NCBI RefSeq assembly: GCF_024139115.2
Contig: NC_085140.1
Location: 29,003,806-29,067,805, forward strand
Reading direction: 5' to 3'
DNA: 64,000 nt
From: Armigeres subalbatus
Taxonomy: Eukaryota; Arthropoda; Insecta; Diptera; Culicidae
The number at the start of each line of letters is the position of its first letter. Positions within the stretch are counted from its first letter, which is position 1. Shown in pieces: positions 21,443 to 31,837 of the stretch. The position numbers and the translations under genes are program-made. The notes beneath the pieces are model-generated. The model ran no database searches. It saw nothing but the letters and a program-made list of their open reading frames with translations, and had not been told where the DNA came from.

Positions 21443-23213
21443 TGACGCACGGTGTAAAAAATGGTTTATTATCGAAGTTTCATGTGCCTCTGTTTTTTTT
21501 CACAGAAAGTTAGGCTAGGCTACTAGAAATGAGGTACGGGGTGTTTGAAAATATTTCATTGGTGATTTTTTGAAAAATGTGATTTTTATTGTTTTTTTCC
21601 TAAACCCAGCAATGGATAAATTATTGTAATTAGCCCTCAGAATTAAAAATATACATTTTTGTTGACAATTTTTTTCTGCAAATATCATCTATACCCAGCC
21701 TTGGTTATCTGTTGTATCCACATTTTTATCTTCCGACATTCGCACTCGATGGCCAGCCCTTCGTCAGTTTGACATATTTTATAGAATTCATAATATTTTC
21801 CTCTAGATACAGTGTATCATCATTACTGTGGCACACGCCATGTACAAGACCCACACTGAATATTATTGCAGCACATTTTACTTGAAACCCATAAATCTTC
21901 CTGGCCTTCTAAGTGTTAACGCTTCATATCCGAAATAGGCTATCGGCTGAGCTAGGGCTGTATACAGAGCGAAATTCAATTCCGACTGCATGTTACCGAA
22001 GTTGAGCTGTTGCTACAAGCCCAACTGTCCCATATTTGAGTGATTCCATTTCTGTGTGGGTCATTCATACAGTGGGCAGTAAGTTGGTTACGACAATCGT
22101 AAAAGACCGTATTCGCAACAGCAATCCAAAGTATTCAAAGGAAACAATTTCTCCAAAACCTCCAACCACATTTATAACAATTACTATAACAATTTGTAGA
22201 GTGAATTACCATCTCAATCTTCAGTAAGACAAAAGTTTCCACCATTTCGTCTGCAAAACCCAAGAGCATATGCGTAAGTACTGCCGAGATGAAGTACATG
22301 GTTGAGTGTAGAAACAGAGATAAGCTGAGTGTTGCTTGTGCTGATATAGTGCTTGAAAGAGGTGTGTTTGAAGGTGTAGAAAAATACCTTTGAAATGTTT
22401 GCAAATTCTGACAAAGACGTTTACTGTGAAGTATTTCTATTGCGAATAGAGTTACCTCCGGCGTACATAACAAATTTTAGGCCTAAGTTAGGTCTTGTAT
22501 AATACAGACGGAAAAGAAATTCGCTCTTTATAATACCCTAATTCTACCGGTAAGCAATTACGGACATGAAATGTAAAGAAGCAGACTAGGAGGCTTTCAA
22601 ACTTTCCGAGCGGAAGGTGCTGCATACACTACATAGTGAGGGGCCAGTAAATGACGAGTGATGCTTACGCATGAATTACAAGGAATATCATATGTTTAAA
22701 AGAGAAAATATTATGAATCTATTAAAATACGGCGCACTTTAGTGGGCAGGTCAGATATTGCAAATATCAAAATTTAGAATTGCAAAACAATATTCAAGTT
22801 AATATTCATCAGACAACAGCATATATGCCGAAGATAGAAGATTATTAAAAACGCAAAAAATAAAAACAAAAGAAATACTTGAAAAAAAAGAACGCCTTAA
22901 CCAATAAAAAACAATATTCTTATAAATTTTAGACTCGTTTTAAGATAGGTTTTCTATACAAAAAAGCTACAAATATGTATATTTTTAATTCTGAGGGCTA
23001 ATTACAATAATTTATCCATTGCTGAGTTACCAATTGACTTTTTAGACGGTATATTAAGAAAGAAAACAATAAAAATCCCTTTTTTCAAAAAATCGCCGAT
23101 GAAATATTTTTAAACACTCCGTACCTTATTTCTAGTGGCCTTGCCTAACTTTCTGTGAAAAAAAAATCAGAGGTACATGATAATAATAATCAATTTTTTT
23201 ACACCGTGTAACG
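21443..23213. mobile_element. Transib-like non-autonomous transposon with about 230-bp TIRs
   Basis: The element is 21448-23208. Both ends begin CACGGTGTAAAAAA and the inverted repeats run inward for about 200-230 bp, sharing for example CAGAAAGTTAGGC and AATGGATAAATTATTGTAAT. The flanks are TGACG (21443-21447) and TAACG (23209-23213), a 5-bp duplication with one mismatch. CACRGTG ends plus 5-bp GC-containing duplications are the Transib signature, the superfamily related to RAG1. The interior has no recognisable transposase; the 112-aa minus frame at 22135-22473 is not one. Confidence 0.6.
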
Positions 23214-23292
23214 CTCGAAAAAGGACAACTGCTGACAATTTTCGCAGAATTTTAAAGCAAACATAGAAACAACATATTCGGTTTTTTAAGTA

Positions 23293-23416
23293 AGGGTAAT
23301 TCGCCAAATGTTGAACGGCTAATTTCTTCGCCTATTGTTGAACGCAAGGGCATTTTTTATGGGAATTCAGCAATAGGCGACAAAATTAGTCGTTCAACAT
23401 TTAGGGGCTTCCCCCA
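23293..23416. mobile_element. Short palindromic MITE
   Basis: Arms containing AAATGTTGAACG, CTAATTT and TCGCCTATTG pair across a centre near 23355. About 120 bp in total, no ORF. The target duplication is not clear. Confidence 0.6.
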
Positions 23417-23583
23417 TTTGTTTTTTTTTGTACTTGTCTTTGGTATCCCAAGATTTTCGGGATTTCAAAAAATATTTCCTGTGATTCGAGAAATCCCGAA
23501 ATTCAGTAAATCCCTGGATTTTTTGTCCTGGGATGGTCTCACTAATTTCTGCATAGATTTTTCTTCCTTCATTTAGCTCGTTG

Positions 23584-25919
23584 GGTCTGCTCAGCGGTTC
23601 TCAACCTTTTTCTAGAGAGGTACCCCTTCGCACTTTTGCATTAATTGAGGTACCCCTACTTTTTGCTGCAAATAAAAAAAGCGTAATTCATAAGAAAAAT
23701 TAAAATGAAAATTAACGGGATGGGGTATATGACTCGCCGTAAAGTTGACTGAAATTTTCATTATTCAGAGCTCTCAAAAAAGGCTTCCGAATCTCTTAAA
23801 AGGAGGCTTTCGAGCCACTTAAATAGAGGCTGCTGAACATCTTGAAAGGACGCCTCTGAGCCTCTTGTATGTTTCTGGGTCTTTTGAAAAGAGGCTTCCG
23901 GGCCTCTTGATAGGAGGCTTCCGGGCCTCTTGAAAGGAGGCTTCCGGGCCTCTTGAAAGGAGGCTTCCGGGCCTCTTGGAAGGAGGCTTCGGGCCTCTTG
24001 AAAGGAGGCTTCTGGGCCTCTTGAAAGGAGGCTTCTGGCCTCTTGAAAGGAGGCTTCCTGGGCCTCTTGAAAGGAGGCTTCCGGGCCTCTTGAAAGGAGG
24101 CTTCTGGCCTCTTGAAAGGAGGCTTCTGGGCCTCTTGAAAGGAGGCTTCCGGGCCTCTTGAAAGGAGGCTTCCGGGCCTCTTGAAAGGAGGCTTCCGGGC
24201 CTCTTGAAAGGAGGCTTCCGGGCCTCTTGAAAGGAGGCTTCCGGGCCTCTTGAAAGGAGGCTTAAATAGAGGCTTCTGAACATCTTGAAAGGACGCCTCT
24301 GAGCCTCTTGGATGTTTCTGGGTCTTTTGAAAAGAGGCTTCTGGGCCTCTTGAAAGGAGGCTTCTGGGCCTCTTGAAAGGAGGCTTCTGGGCCTCTTGAA
24401 AGGAGGCTTCTGGCCTCTTGAAAGGAGGCTTCTGGCCTCTTGAAAGGAGGCTTCTGGGCCTCTTGAAAGGAGGCTTCTGGCCTCTTGAAAGGAGGCTTCT
24501 GGCCTCTTGAAAGGAGGCTTCTGGCCTCTTGAAAGGAGGCTTCTGGGCCTCTTGAAAGGAGGCGGGCCTCTTGAAAGGAGGCTTCCGGGCCTCTTGAAAG
24601 GAGGCTCTGGCCTCTTGAAAGGAGGCTTCCGGGCCTCTTGAAAGGAGGCTTCGGGCCTCTTGAAAGGAGGCCTGGGCCTCTTGAAAGGAGGCTTCTGGCC
24701 TCTGAAAGGAGGCTTCTGGGCCTCTTGAAAGGAGGCTTGGGCCTCTTGAAAGGAGGCTTCCGGGCCTCTTGAAAGGAGGCTTCTGGCCTCTTGAAAGGAG
24801 GCCTGGCCTCTTGAAAGGAGGCTTCTGGCCTCTTGAAAGGAGGCTTCCGGGCCTCTTGAAAGGAGGCTTCCGGGCCTCTTGAAAGGAGGCTTCTGGCCTC
24901 TTGAAAGGAGGCCTGGGCCTCTTGAAAGGAGGCTTCTGGCCTCTTGAAAGGAGGCCTGGGCCTCTTGAAAGGAGGCTTCCGAGCCTCTTGATAGGAGGCT
25001 TCCGGGCATCTTGAAAGAAGGCTCCTGGGCCTCTTGAAAGGAGGCTTCCGGACCTCTTGAAAGGAGGCTTCCGGGCATTTTGAAAGGAGGCTTCCGGACC
25101 TCTTGAAAGAAGGCTTCCGGGCCTCTTGATAGGAGGCTTTCGAACCACTTCAAAAGAGGTTTCCGAGCTTCTTAAAAGTAGGCTTCTCAGCCTCTTGAAA
25201 GAAGGTTTCCGAAGGCTTCCGAGCCTGCTGAAAGGAGGCTTCTGAGCCTCTAGTAACGAGGCTCCCAGATTTCTTAAAAGGGGGCTTTCGTGCCTTTTGG
25301 AAGGGGGCTTCCGAGCCTCTTGAAATAATGCCTCTGAACCTCTTGAAAGTAGGTTTCCGAACCTTTTGAAAGGAGACTTCCGAACCTCTTGAAAGGAGTC
25401 CTCCGATCCTCTTGAAAGGAGTCCTCCGAGCTCCTTAGAAGGAGGCTTTCAAGAAGCGTATAAATATGGTTCTATCTAATCTTCTTGCAACGAAGCAACT
25501 GAGGAAAAAAGCCTTCGTGTCTCTCAAATGGAGGCTACCGAACGTGTAGACTCTGAATTTTTGTTCAGAACCATATTCTTAACATATGGTTCAACATTTT
25601 GTTTCGATCAGGTTGATTGCATAGAAGATTTTTTAAATTTGTTCGTTCGTCGTTCTGTCCTTTTGATCTTTTGTCCCAAAGCCCTTCATCCACTGTGGTG
25701 GTTGTGCAGGACAGGATTCAGTAGTCTTTGAGTTACTGATCGTACAAGACAAAATTTTGAAATCATAAAATTATACATTTATCAAAACTTTATCGATAAG
25801 TTTTGATTAAAATTGTAATACATCCGCCATTATGCATTTTTGACCGAGGTACCCCCTGGGCCCGGCAAAGGTACCCCCATGGGTACATGTACCCCAGGTT
25901 GAGAACCGCTGGGTTAGCT
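23584..25919. mobile_element. hAT-like element carrying a minisatellite
   Basis: The element is 23592-25911. The inverted ends are identical over 16 bp, CAGCGGTTCTCAACCT, followed by subterminal copies of GGTACCCC on both sides. CAGCGGTTCTCAAC-type ends are those of Charlie-like hAT transposons. The 8-bp flanks are GGTCTGCT and GGTTAGCT (6 of 8 identical), as expected for an old hAT target duplication. The interior is almost entirely the 24-bp array at 23770-25460 plus AT-rich sequence, with no transposase. It lies inside a dead Jockey-type ORF1 read on the minus strand, whose parts flank it on both sides. Confidence 0.75.
23770..25460. repeat. 24-bp GC-rich minisatellite
   Basis: About 70 tandem units, most of 22-24 bp, with the core GGCCTCTTGAAAGGAGGCTT followed by CCGG, CTGG or a shorter join. 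The central part (23930-25000) is nearly uniform and both edges degrade (25140-25460). Each unit contains GCCTC and GAGGC, so single strands can form a short stem-loop. Two overlapping minus-strand frames of 450 and 444 aa (23796-25148 and 23819-25153) are translations of the array (KPPFKRP, GSLLSRG, EASFQEA) and should not be called genes. Confidence 0.9.
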
Positions 25920-26400
25920 GCTTGCTTCTCTTCGGTAGGCTATGTTTCTTTCTTCCCAGAATAATACGTTTTTGTCCACCTTCACTTACGTTATTATTTT
26001 TTCTTGTTCCAGAACTGGGCATCATTTGAAGAAAGCGTCATGCTCACCGCCACAATTTACACATTCATGAAAAATTTTCCCCGTTCTTCATGCAATTTTT
26101 CCAAATACTTGCTTGTATGTCTAAACTTAAGGCACTTGAAACAGTGTAAAGAATTTGGATAACATAGCGACGTTTGCAGCGTTACTTTTACTTCTTTCGG
26201 TGGAACGATTCTTTTGACAACACGCTTTTTTTCTAAACTTTGTTCACCTAGTTTCTTTCTTTTTATCTTAAAATTAAGTTCAACACCGTTGACAACAAGC
26301 TCAAAAATCGCGTTGGGGAACTTGTTGATCACTTTCTACACTCATACACTTTCACTGTTATTCCTTGGATGCTGATGCCACTGTTCCACAGTCACCATGG
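25920..26400 (-). pseudogene. Jockey-type LINE ORF1 (gag-like) remnant
   Basis: The minus strand encodes a gag-like segment (26332-26057) ending in a zinc knuckle, CFKCLKFRHTSKY, where the last Cys is lost. A second knuckle start, CVNCGGEHDAFFK, follows and then a stop. Paired CCHC knuckles of this type are typical of ORF1 of Jockey-clade LINEs. After 'KVDKN' the frame is broken again near 25918 by the hAT-like insertion. Its probable continuation resumes on the far side at 23583-23530 (R-K-I-Y-A-E in the minus strand). Confidence 0.7.
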
Positions 26401-27590
26401 ATAGTCTTATCGACTAGCACTGGCGACACTCCGTTAAGATTTTCTATTCCATTTCATGAATTGCCGAACTGCTGATGAAACTCTGAAAAGATTGAGGTGT
26501 CGGGCTGCTCAAGATTGGCCTCTTATACCAGAGATTCGATGAGTTCTGCCAAATTAGGTGGACACCAGATAATCTGTTGCACTTCCGAAAGTTATAATCA
26601 GTGTTTTTCTTTTTTCATGAAATTCTGAAGTTTGTGCTGAAGATTTTTGATTTTAGATTTAGGCCTTTTTCTACCGGTTGTGGACGTTCCACTCGAGTGC
26701 TTTCGGAGAAGACAACGAAGCGTCAACGCAACTAACCTAATTAAACTCTTTTTGTTACACTAGAATGCAGAAAGGTGTTATATGTTATGCTAAGTAGTCA
26801 AAGTTTACACCTGCAATAAAAGTAAAATGAAACCTCTACCTGCTGAAGGTTGGGACGTTGTAGCTTATGTAAGCATTCTGACAATTCCCTTATGAGAATT
26901 ATTGGAGGTAACAAAGCTGTAAATTCTTCTTCGGTGAAAATTTAAGTTACATGACATCCGGAACCTGTTGCGTACCAATCAGTTGCCCAGTTTCTTTGCA
27001 GAAAGAATATCCGATTTTTATTTCCATGAAATTAAAAAAAATCGAGATGTAAAAACACGTTTCTTAGGTTACATAATTTAGGCCTTTTCGACCGCAAATT
27101 CTACGGTGCTCTAGAATCCGTTTTGTAATTACCAAATAATGGCCAAATAATGTCTTCTAGACGATTTCAACATCCAATTACGATTCACAAGCATTTAACA
27201 TAATAAAATTATTTTGGTCACGTAAAAATGTCGAACAATTTCACAGTTATATAGGAAAAAGACTTGGGCCACACTTGAAAATGACTTCCAGAAAAAGGGA
27301 GGGGTTGTAGGTCACTATGACACTTGCCATCCTGTTATTCTACTACCTCCATCGATTTACATTAAACATACATTAAACTGCTTGTACGTTTAATTGAAAA
27401 TTAAATGCGAACGAGTCAATTGTTGCGATGGCGAATTCAATCTCAAAACAGAAAACTTTATCTACAATTTTTAGAAGTGTTAGGTACATAACATTTTTCT
27501 TTTCATTAAAAAATAATAAGAGAAGGATTGAAGACCATATCAGTTAAAATCAAGAAGAATAAATAATAACGCGATTTATTCATATAAATA
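26401..27590. other. Intron sequence
   Basis: No exon or clear repeat. Possibly includes more of the Jockey-type element 5' of the ORF1 remnant, but no motif is legible. Confidence 0.4.
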
Positions 27591-27671
27591 GAAGCCAGGA
27601 GTTCGGAGACAAGCCAGCCTCGGGCTGAAAGTCTCCCTAATAAAGATACAAAAAACAAAAGAAGTCAGGAG
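27591..27671 (+). mobile_element. Micro-retroposon: hairpin, AATAAA and A-rich tail (59 bp)
   Basis: The insert is 27602-27660. It contains GGAGAC...GTCTCC enclosing CAGCC-TCG-GGCTG, a two-stem hairpin, then AATAAAG and an A-rich tail. Direct repeats GAAGCCAGGAG (27591-27601) and GAAGTCAGGAG (27661-27671) flank it, 10 of 11 identical, as expected for a target duplication made by a LINE. A second copy on the other strand is at 31257-31309. Confidence 0.65.
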
Positions 27672-28233
27672 TAATTTTCATTACCTTTCGTGTCATAATA
27701 ATAGATTACAAATCGGTCCAGTCGAGAAATCAAGATTTTTCTGAAAGATGGGAATTTTAGTAAATGTAGGAATTGCAAAAATAAAGCTGAATAAAAAATA
27801 AGGCCAAACTTTGTTCACAAAAGAACGACTCTTCCAAATATTGGGAGTAATATATTTATAATATCGTAGAGATCATATATCGGTTGCACATGGTATTGCT
27901 GTATTTTTGAATAGCCTACCTTACTAGGTATAAGTCAATGAGAAGCTAGCCAAAATTGCCGATGATCGAGCGAAAAGCTAAACTGTCCGTCCACAGCTCT
28001 TCCAACAAGTCAACCAAGCGAAGCACTGCATGATTGACCACGCGTCTCCATCAGTGTGGTCGCACTGCCTAGCTTCTATAGCTGTCTGTCGATAGTTCAC
28101 AATCGAATCGGAACGACTGACTGCTGCTTGCCAATTATGCAAACAAGTCAGCATATATCCAATTATCTTATGGTCGAAATTCTGCTAAAGCCATGGGCCA
28201 AACTAATGTTTTTATTTGAATATGTACACACAG
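27672..28233. other. Intron end before exon C
   Basis: No repeat recognised. It ends with the acceptor TATGTACACACAG at 28233. Confidence 0.5.
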
Positions 28234-28365
28234 GTGGAAAGTACGAATCTTTGACGGGGACGACAATGCTAAAGCAGGTTGGATACCAGTATCGGTACTG
28301 GACACAATGCACACCGACCAGGCCGTGTTTGGTGAGAAGTCAAACGATGCGTCGTACCGTAGAGA
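28234..28365 (+). CDS. Unc-89: Exon C: C-terminal half of SH3 domain, obscurin/Unc-89-like
   Basis: The acceptor is ACACACAG|G and the donor AGAGA|GTAAGT. The exon is 132 bp, phase 2 on both sides, about 44 residues. It supplies the SH3 core: WKVRIFDGDDNAKAGWIPVS, with the conserved Trp, the G-W-I-P turn and the last strand (VSVLD). A linker (TMHTDQAVFGEKSNDASYRR) leads into the DH domain. The frame joins both to exon B and, if exon B is skipped, to exon A. Only 70 bp of intron separate it from exon D. The protein would act in the sarcomere M-band in muscle if it is Unc-89; that is known from the family and not seen here. Confidence 0.8.
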
Positions 28366-28435
28366 GTAAGTCTTTAGTTGAAATTCCTCATTTTCTGATT
28401 ACACCTTTTAATGCCTTTTTTTTTTTCAAACACAG

Positions 28436-28612
28436 AGCCGTCGTTCGGGAGCTGATTGAAACTGAGGAGGAATTCGGCCGGGATTTGCAGCTGGTCGTCG
28501 AAAACTACATCAAATTCATTGACAACCCGGACAACAAAATTCCTCGCATGATCCGCGATCACAAGGACGACATCTTCAACAATTTCAAACAGATCGCGGA
28601 TTTCCACAACAC
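28436..28612 (+). CDS. Unc-89: Exon D: RhoGEF (DH) domain, CR1 region, obscurin/Unc-89-like
   Basis: The acceptor is CAAACACAG|A after a 14-bp poly-T tract, and the donor is AACAC|GTAAGT. The exon is 177 bp, phase 2 to phase 2, 59 residues. It opens with AVVRELIETEEEFGRDLQLV, the conserved first helix (CR1) of Dbl-homology domains that contacts Rho GTPases, including the E-T-E core. It continues with IRDHKDDIFNNFKQIADFHN, the region that follows CR1. DH domains catalyse GDP/GTP exchange on Rho-family GTPases. Placement directly after an SH3 matches invertebrate obscurin. Codon use is GC-rich compared with the flanking DNA. Confidence 0.85.
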
Positions 28613-28783
28613 GTAAGTGTATTTATGACTTGTTTTTACCTTTCAAGTGGCAATCACGCCACCACGCTTGGTTTCGTTCCAAAGCAGCGTGTCACCTTTT
28701 CCGACCAATTTAAAATCTAAAATGTTATTTTCTCCCCCTTTTATTGCGACCCTTTTATGGAACGGATGGCGTTCGCCGGGCAG

Positions 28784-28949
28784 TGTGCTCATCGAAGGTG
28801 TCAAGTACTACGCCAACAATCCGAAAATGATTGGCAAAACTTTCCTCCGGTTGGAACGTGACTTTGACAAACACGTGCGGTACTGCCGAGATGCGCCGCT
28901 TGCGCAGGAGTTTCTCGCAGCGAACGACGTCGTTCGGGACTTTTTTATG
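28784..28949 (+). CDS. Unc-89: Exon E: RhoGEF (DH) domain, CR2 region, obscurin/Unc-89-like
   Basis: The acceptor is CGCCGGGCAG|T and the donor TTATG|GTAAGT. The exon is 166 bp, entering in phase 2 and leaving in phase 0, 55 residues. It encodes VLIEGVKYYANNPKMIGKTF, then LRLERDFDKHVRYCRDAPLA and ANDVVRDFFM, the middle helices of the DH domain. The third conserved region (the P-x-QR-I-x-x-Y helix) is absent and must lie in a later exon. No such exon is visible in the remaining 35 kb. The ORF continues past the donor only to a stop at 28989. Confidence 0.85.
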
Positions 28950-29449
28950 GTAAGTAGCGATGGAAAAGTTTGTGAAAAACGTTATAGCTAAGTGAAGCAA
29001 GCTTTTCTGAAAGCTAGTTACACCACCTAGCGTTGGGTGGTGAAAATTAAAAGCACAAAAAGTAGATGATTTGCTCGAATTATACAACTTTTGCCGGGTG
29101 CGCAGAAGCAGTTCACAACTTTTCACTCTTTCGGTGATCGCCATCGCGCAGATTGCAGAAATAAGATCTGTCTGCGCCAGAATTGAAATATTGCGCTGAT
29201 TCACGGTCGCTTTGATTTACATGCTGCAAAATGTGGTAACCTGTTGTCACCTGTAACCTGTTGCAGAAATTTATCATGCAAAAAATGTACTAAATTGTAA
29301 TAAGTCTAATTGTAATAAGGCTACTCCAAATCCTATTTAAACTGGAGTTGATCTAATTCTTTTTGACAGGGTAGAGTTATAACAAAAAGAATGCTTTAAT
29401 AAATAACCTATGATAGTAATATAGCTGCTTCTATACAGATGTAAATGTA
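28950..29449. other. Start of the large 3' intron
   Basis: Begins with the donor GTAAGTAGCG. A 149-aa minus frame at 28755-29204 is the antisense of exon E plus intron and is not a gene. Confidence 0.5.
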
Positions 29450-29655
29450 TGTTTTACCCACTTGTCATAGGACGAGTTTGTACCATCCCATTTAATTCCA
29501 CCACTTGATTGTACCTTAACAGATACGTATTTCGACCTCAACAGTAAGATCGTCTCCAGTGTCTCGTACTTGACTCGACTTGGGATGGTACAAACTCGTC
29601 TTATGACAAGTGAAGACATTCCACTAAAAAGCTCAAAATAATTTTCTTAACAAAA
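29450..29655. mobile_element. Palindromic MITE, GTCGAAATACGTAT family (copy 2)
   Basis: Arms with 'CTTGTCATAGGACGAGTTTG', 'GATACGTATTTCGACCTCAA' and their inverted forms. The right end is 'CATTCCACTAAAAAGCTCAA', as in copy 1. Confidence 0.7.
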
Positions 29656-29760
29656 TGTATGTTTTATTCAATTCATTCCTAATTTTTCGCTTGAAGTGGA
29701 AAAGCCGTTCCATGTTCCAGTTGGAATGTAGAGCCATTGAAGAATAAGAAAAAGAAGATC

Positions 29761-29958
29761 TAATACGTGTTATGTTCTTCTTATTATTGAATCGAACGAA
29801 CTATAATGTTCTTGTTCCAGACGATTCGACCCGGATTTGAAACCTTCTTCAGTGATAAAGAAGAAGGTGCCAAATCAGAACCGAAAAGTCGAAATAACAA
29901 CTTTATAGTTCATTCGATTCAATCAAAAGACTACTAAGCCAAGAACACAACATGTATT
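29761..29958. mobile_element. Palindromic MITE, separate family
   Basis: The left arm contains TTGAATCGAACGAACTATAA and the right arm its inverse (TTATAGTTCATTCGATTCAA). The outer ends TAATACGTGTTATGTTCTT and AAGAACACAACATGTATTA also pair. About 198 bp with a short centre at 29850-29875. Confidence 0.65.
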
Positions 29959-31244
29959 AAATGCAATCCAGTCGAAACTCCATAACAGAAAAAAAAACAT
30001 CAAGGCATTGTCAAATTGCAATGCATTGTTCGTGAAAATGAGACCCACTTCTAGGAAACTAGATAAGTTGGTGCAATATTTGACCGTGTGTAGAGAGGTT
30101 TAACACACGAAATAGGTTCCAAAGAAAATTCTTCCGGGTTTCCAAACAAAAATCCTCTGATTTTTCAATTAAAAAAAATATCAGAATCTTCGAAGGGAAA
30201 TATTTTGATTTTCCAGAGAAAACTTTTTTAATTCTTGAAAAAAAAATCATCTGATTCTCTTTTTCCGATTCTTCAAAGATTTTTTGTTTTTTCAATTTTT
30301 CAAAGAAAATATCATTTAATGTTCTAAAGAACAATATTCTAAAGATAATTTTCTGATTTGTCAGAGGGAAAATCTTCTGATTTACTAAAAGAAAATCTCC
30401 AGGTTTTTCAATCAAAAATCTTCTGATTTCTCAACAGCAAATCCTCTGATTTTCCAAAGGTAAATCTCCTGACTTTCGAAGGATTTTTTTCCTTCGGAAG
30501 TCGAAAGAAGGGAAAAAATAATTTTTTTTCTGATTCCCCAAAAAAAGTTTTTTGGCTTTCCAATGGAAAATCTTTTGATTTTCAAAAAAAAAATGGTTTT
30601 CGAAAAGAAAATCATCTACTTTTTGTAGGAAAACTTTTTGAAATTCCTTCTTTGGCTTGGCCAAAGAGAAGTCTTCTGACTTTTCAAAGAAAAATCTTCT
30701 GGATTTACAAAGGGAAATCTTCTGGTTCTCCAAAGAAAAATTTTCAGAAGACTTTCCTTCTGATTTTTCAAAGATTTTTTTTTCCGATTCTCCAAAAGAA
30801 AATCTCCTGACTCTCTGAAAGAAAATCTTCATAGTTAATACTATTGATTTTAAAAAGGAAAACCTTCTGACTTTCCAAATACAAATCCTATGATCTTCCA
30901 AAAAAAATCTTCTGCTTTTCCGAAGAAAAATCTTCTAATTTTCCAACGAAAAATCTTTGAATTTTCCAGATAAAAAACAGATTTTCGGGAGCTAATTTTT
31001 TAATTCTCCAAATGAAAATCTTTTCATTCTCCAAAGAAAAATCATTTGATTTTTCAAATAATTTTTTTCTGATTTTTCAAGAAAATTCTTATGATTTTCC
31101 AAAGAAAAATCTGATTCTCCAAATGAAAATCATCTGATTTTATAAAAGAATCTCATCTTAGTTTCTAAAGAAAAATCTTTTGATTTTCCAAGAAAAAATC
31201 TTCTGATTTTCCAAACAAAAATTTTCTTATTTTTAGAAGGGAAA

Positions 31245-31321
31245 TCTTCTGATTCTTTTTTTGTCTTTATTTGAGAGGCTTTGAGCCCTAGGCTGGCTCA
31301 CCTCTTAAGTCTTCTGATTCT
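31245..31321 (-). mobile_element. Micro-retroposon copy 2 (minus strand, 53 bp)
   Basis: The insert is 31257-31309. Read on the minus strand it has AGAGG...CCTCT enclosing CAGCC-TAG-GGCT, then AATAAAGAC and poly-A. TCTTCTGATTCT lies on both sides (31245-31256 and 31310-31321), although the host array repeats this word anyway. The outer stem differs in sequence from the 27.6-kb copy but still pairs. Confidence 0.6.
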
Positions 31322-31837
31322 ACAAAAGAAACTCAGATCATAAATCCTCTGTTATAAAATAAAAAGTCTTCTGCATCTCCAAAGGATAATCTTCTGATTC
31401 TGAAAAGATTCAAATCATTCAAAAGAGAAGTCATCTGATTTTCTAAAACTAACCTCCTGAATTTCCAAAGAAAAATCTTCTGATTCTCCAAAACAAAAAC
31501 TTCTGATTTTCTAAAAGAAAAACTTCTGAGTTTTCCAAAGAAAAATCTTTGAATTTTCAAGAAAAAAAAACATATTTTAGAAAGATTCTTTTCATTCTTT
31601 TCATTCTTATATAGAAAATCTTCGAGTTCTTCAAAAGAAACTAATTCTCCATAGGAAAATCATCATCATCTTCGGTTTTCCGGAGAAAATCTACCGATTT
31701 TCAAAAAATAATGTTGGAGTACCAGAATCAGATTAAAAATCTCCTAGTTTTCCAAATAAAAACATTTTTTAATCTTCAGAGGAAAATCAGAAAAGCAATA
31801 GGAATAAAAAGGAAAACCTCAGAAAAATATATTAAGC

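Noticed and set aside
23796..25153. 450-aa and 444-aa minus-strand ORFs as a repetitive structural protein
   Set aside because: Both are translations of the same noncoding 24-bp array in overlapping frames, inside a transposon, with no start context or non-repeat domain.
28755..29204. 149-aa minus ORF
   Set aside because: It is antisense to exon E, whose splice sites, phase and DH domain identity are clear.
30431..30901. 156-aa minus ORF and its many neighbours at 30-36 kb as genes
   Set aside because: The 23-bp unit has no stop in any minus phase, so open frames are expected by construction.
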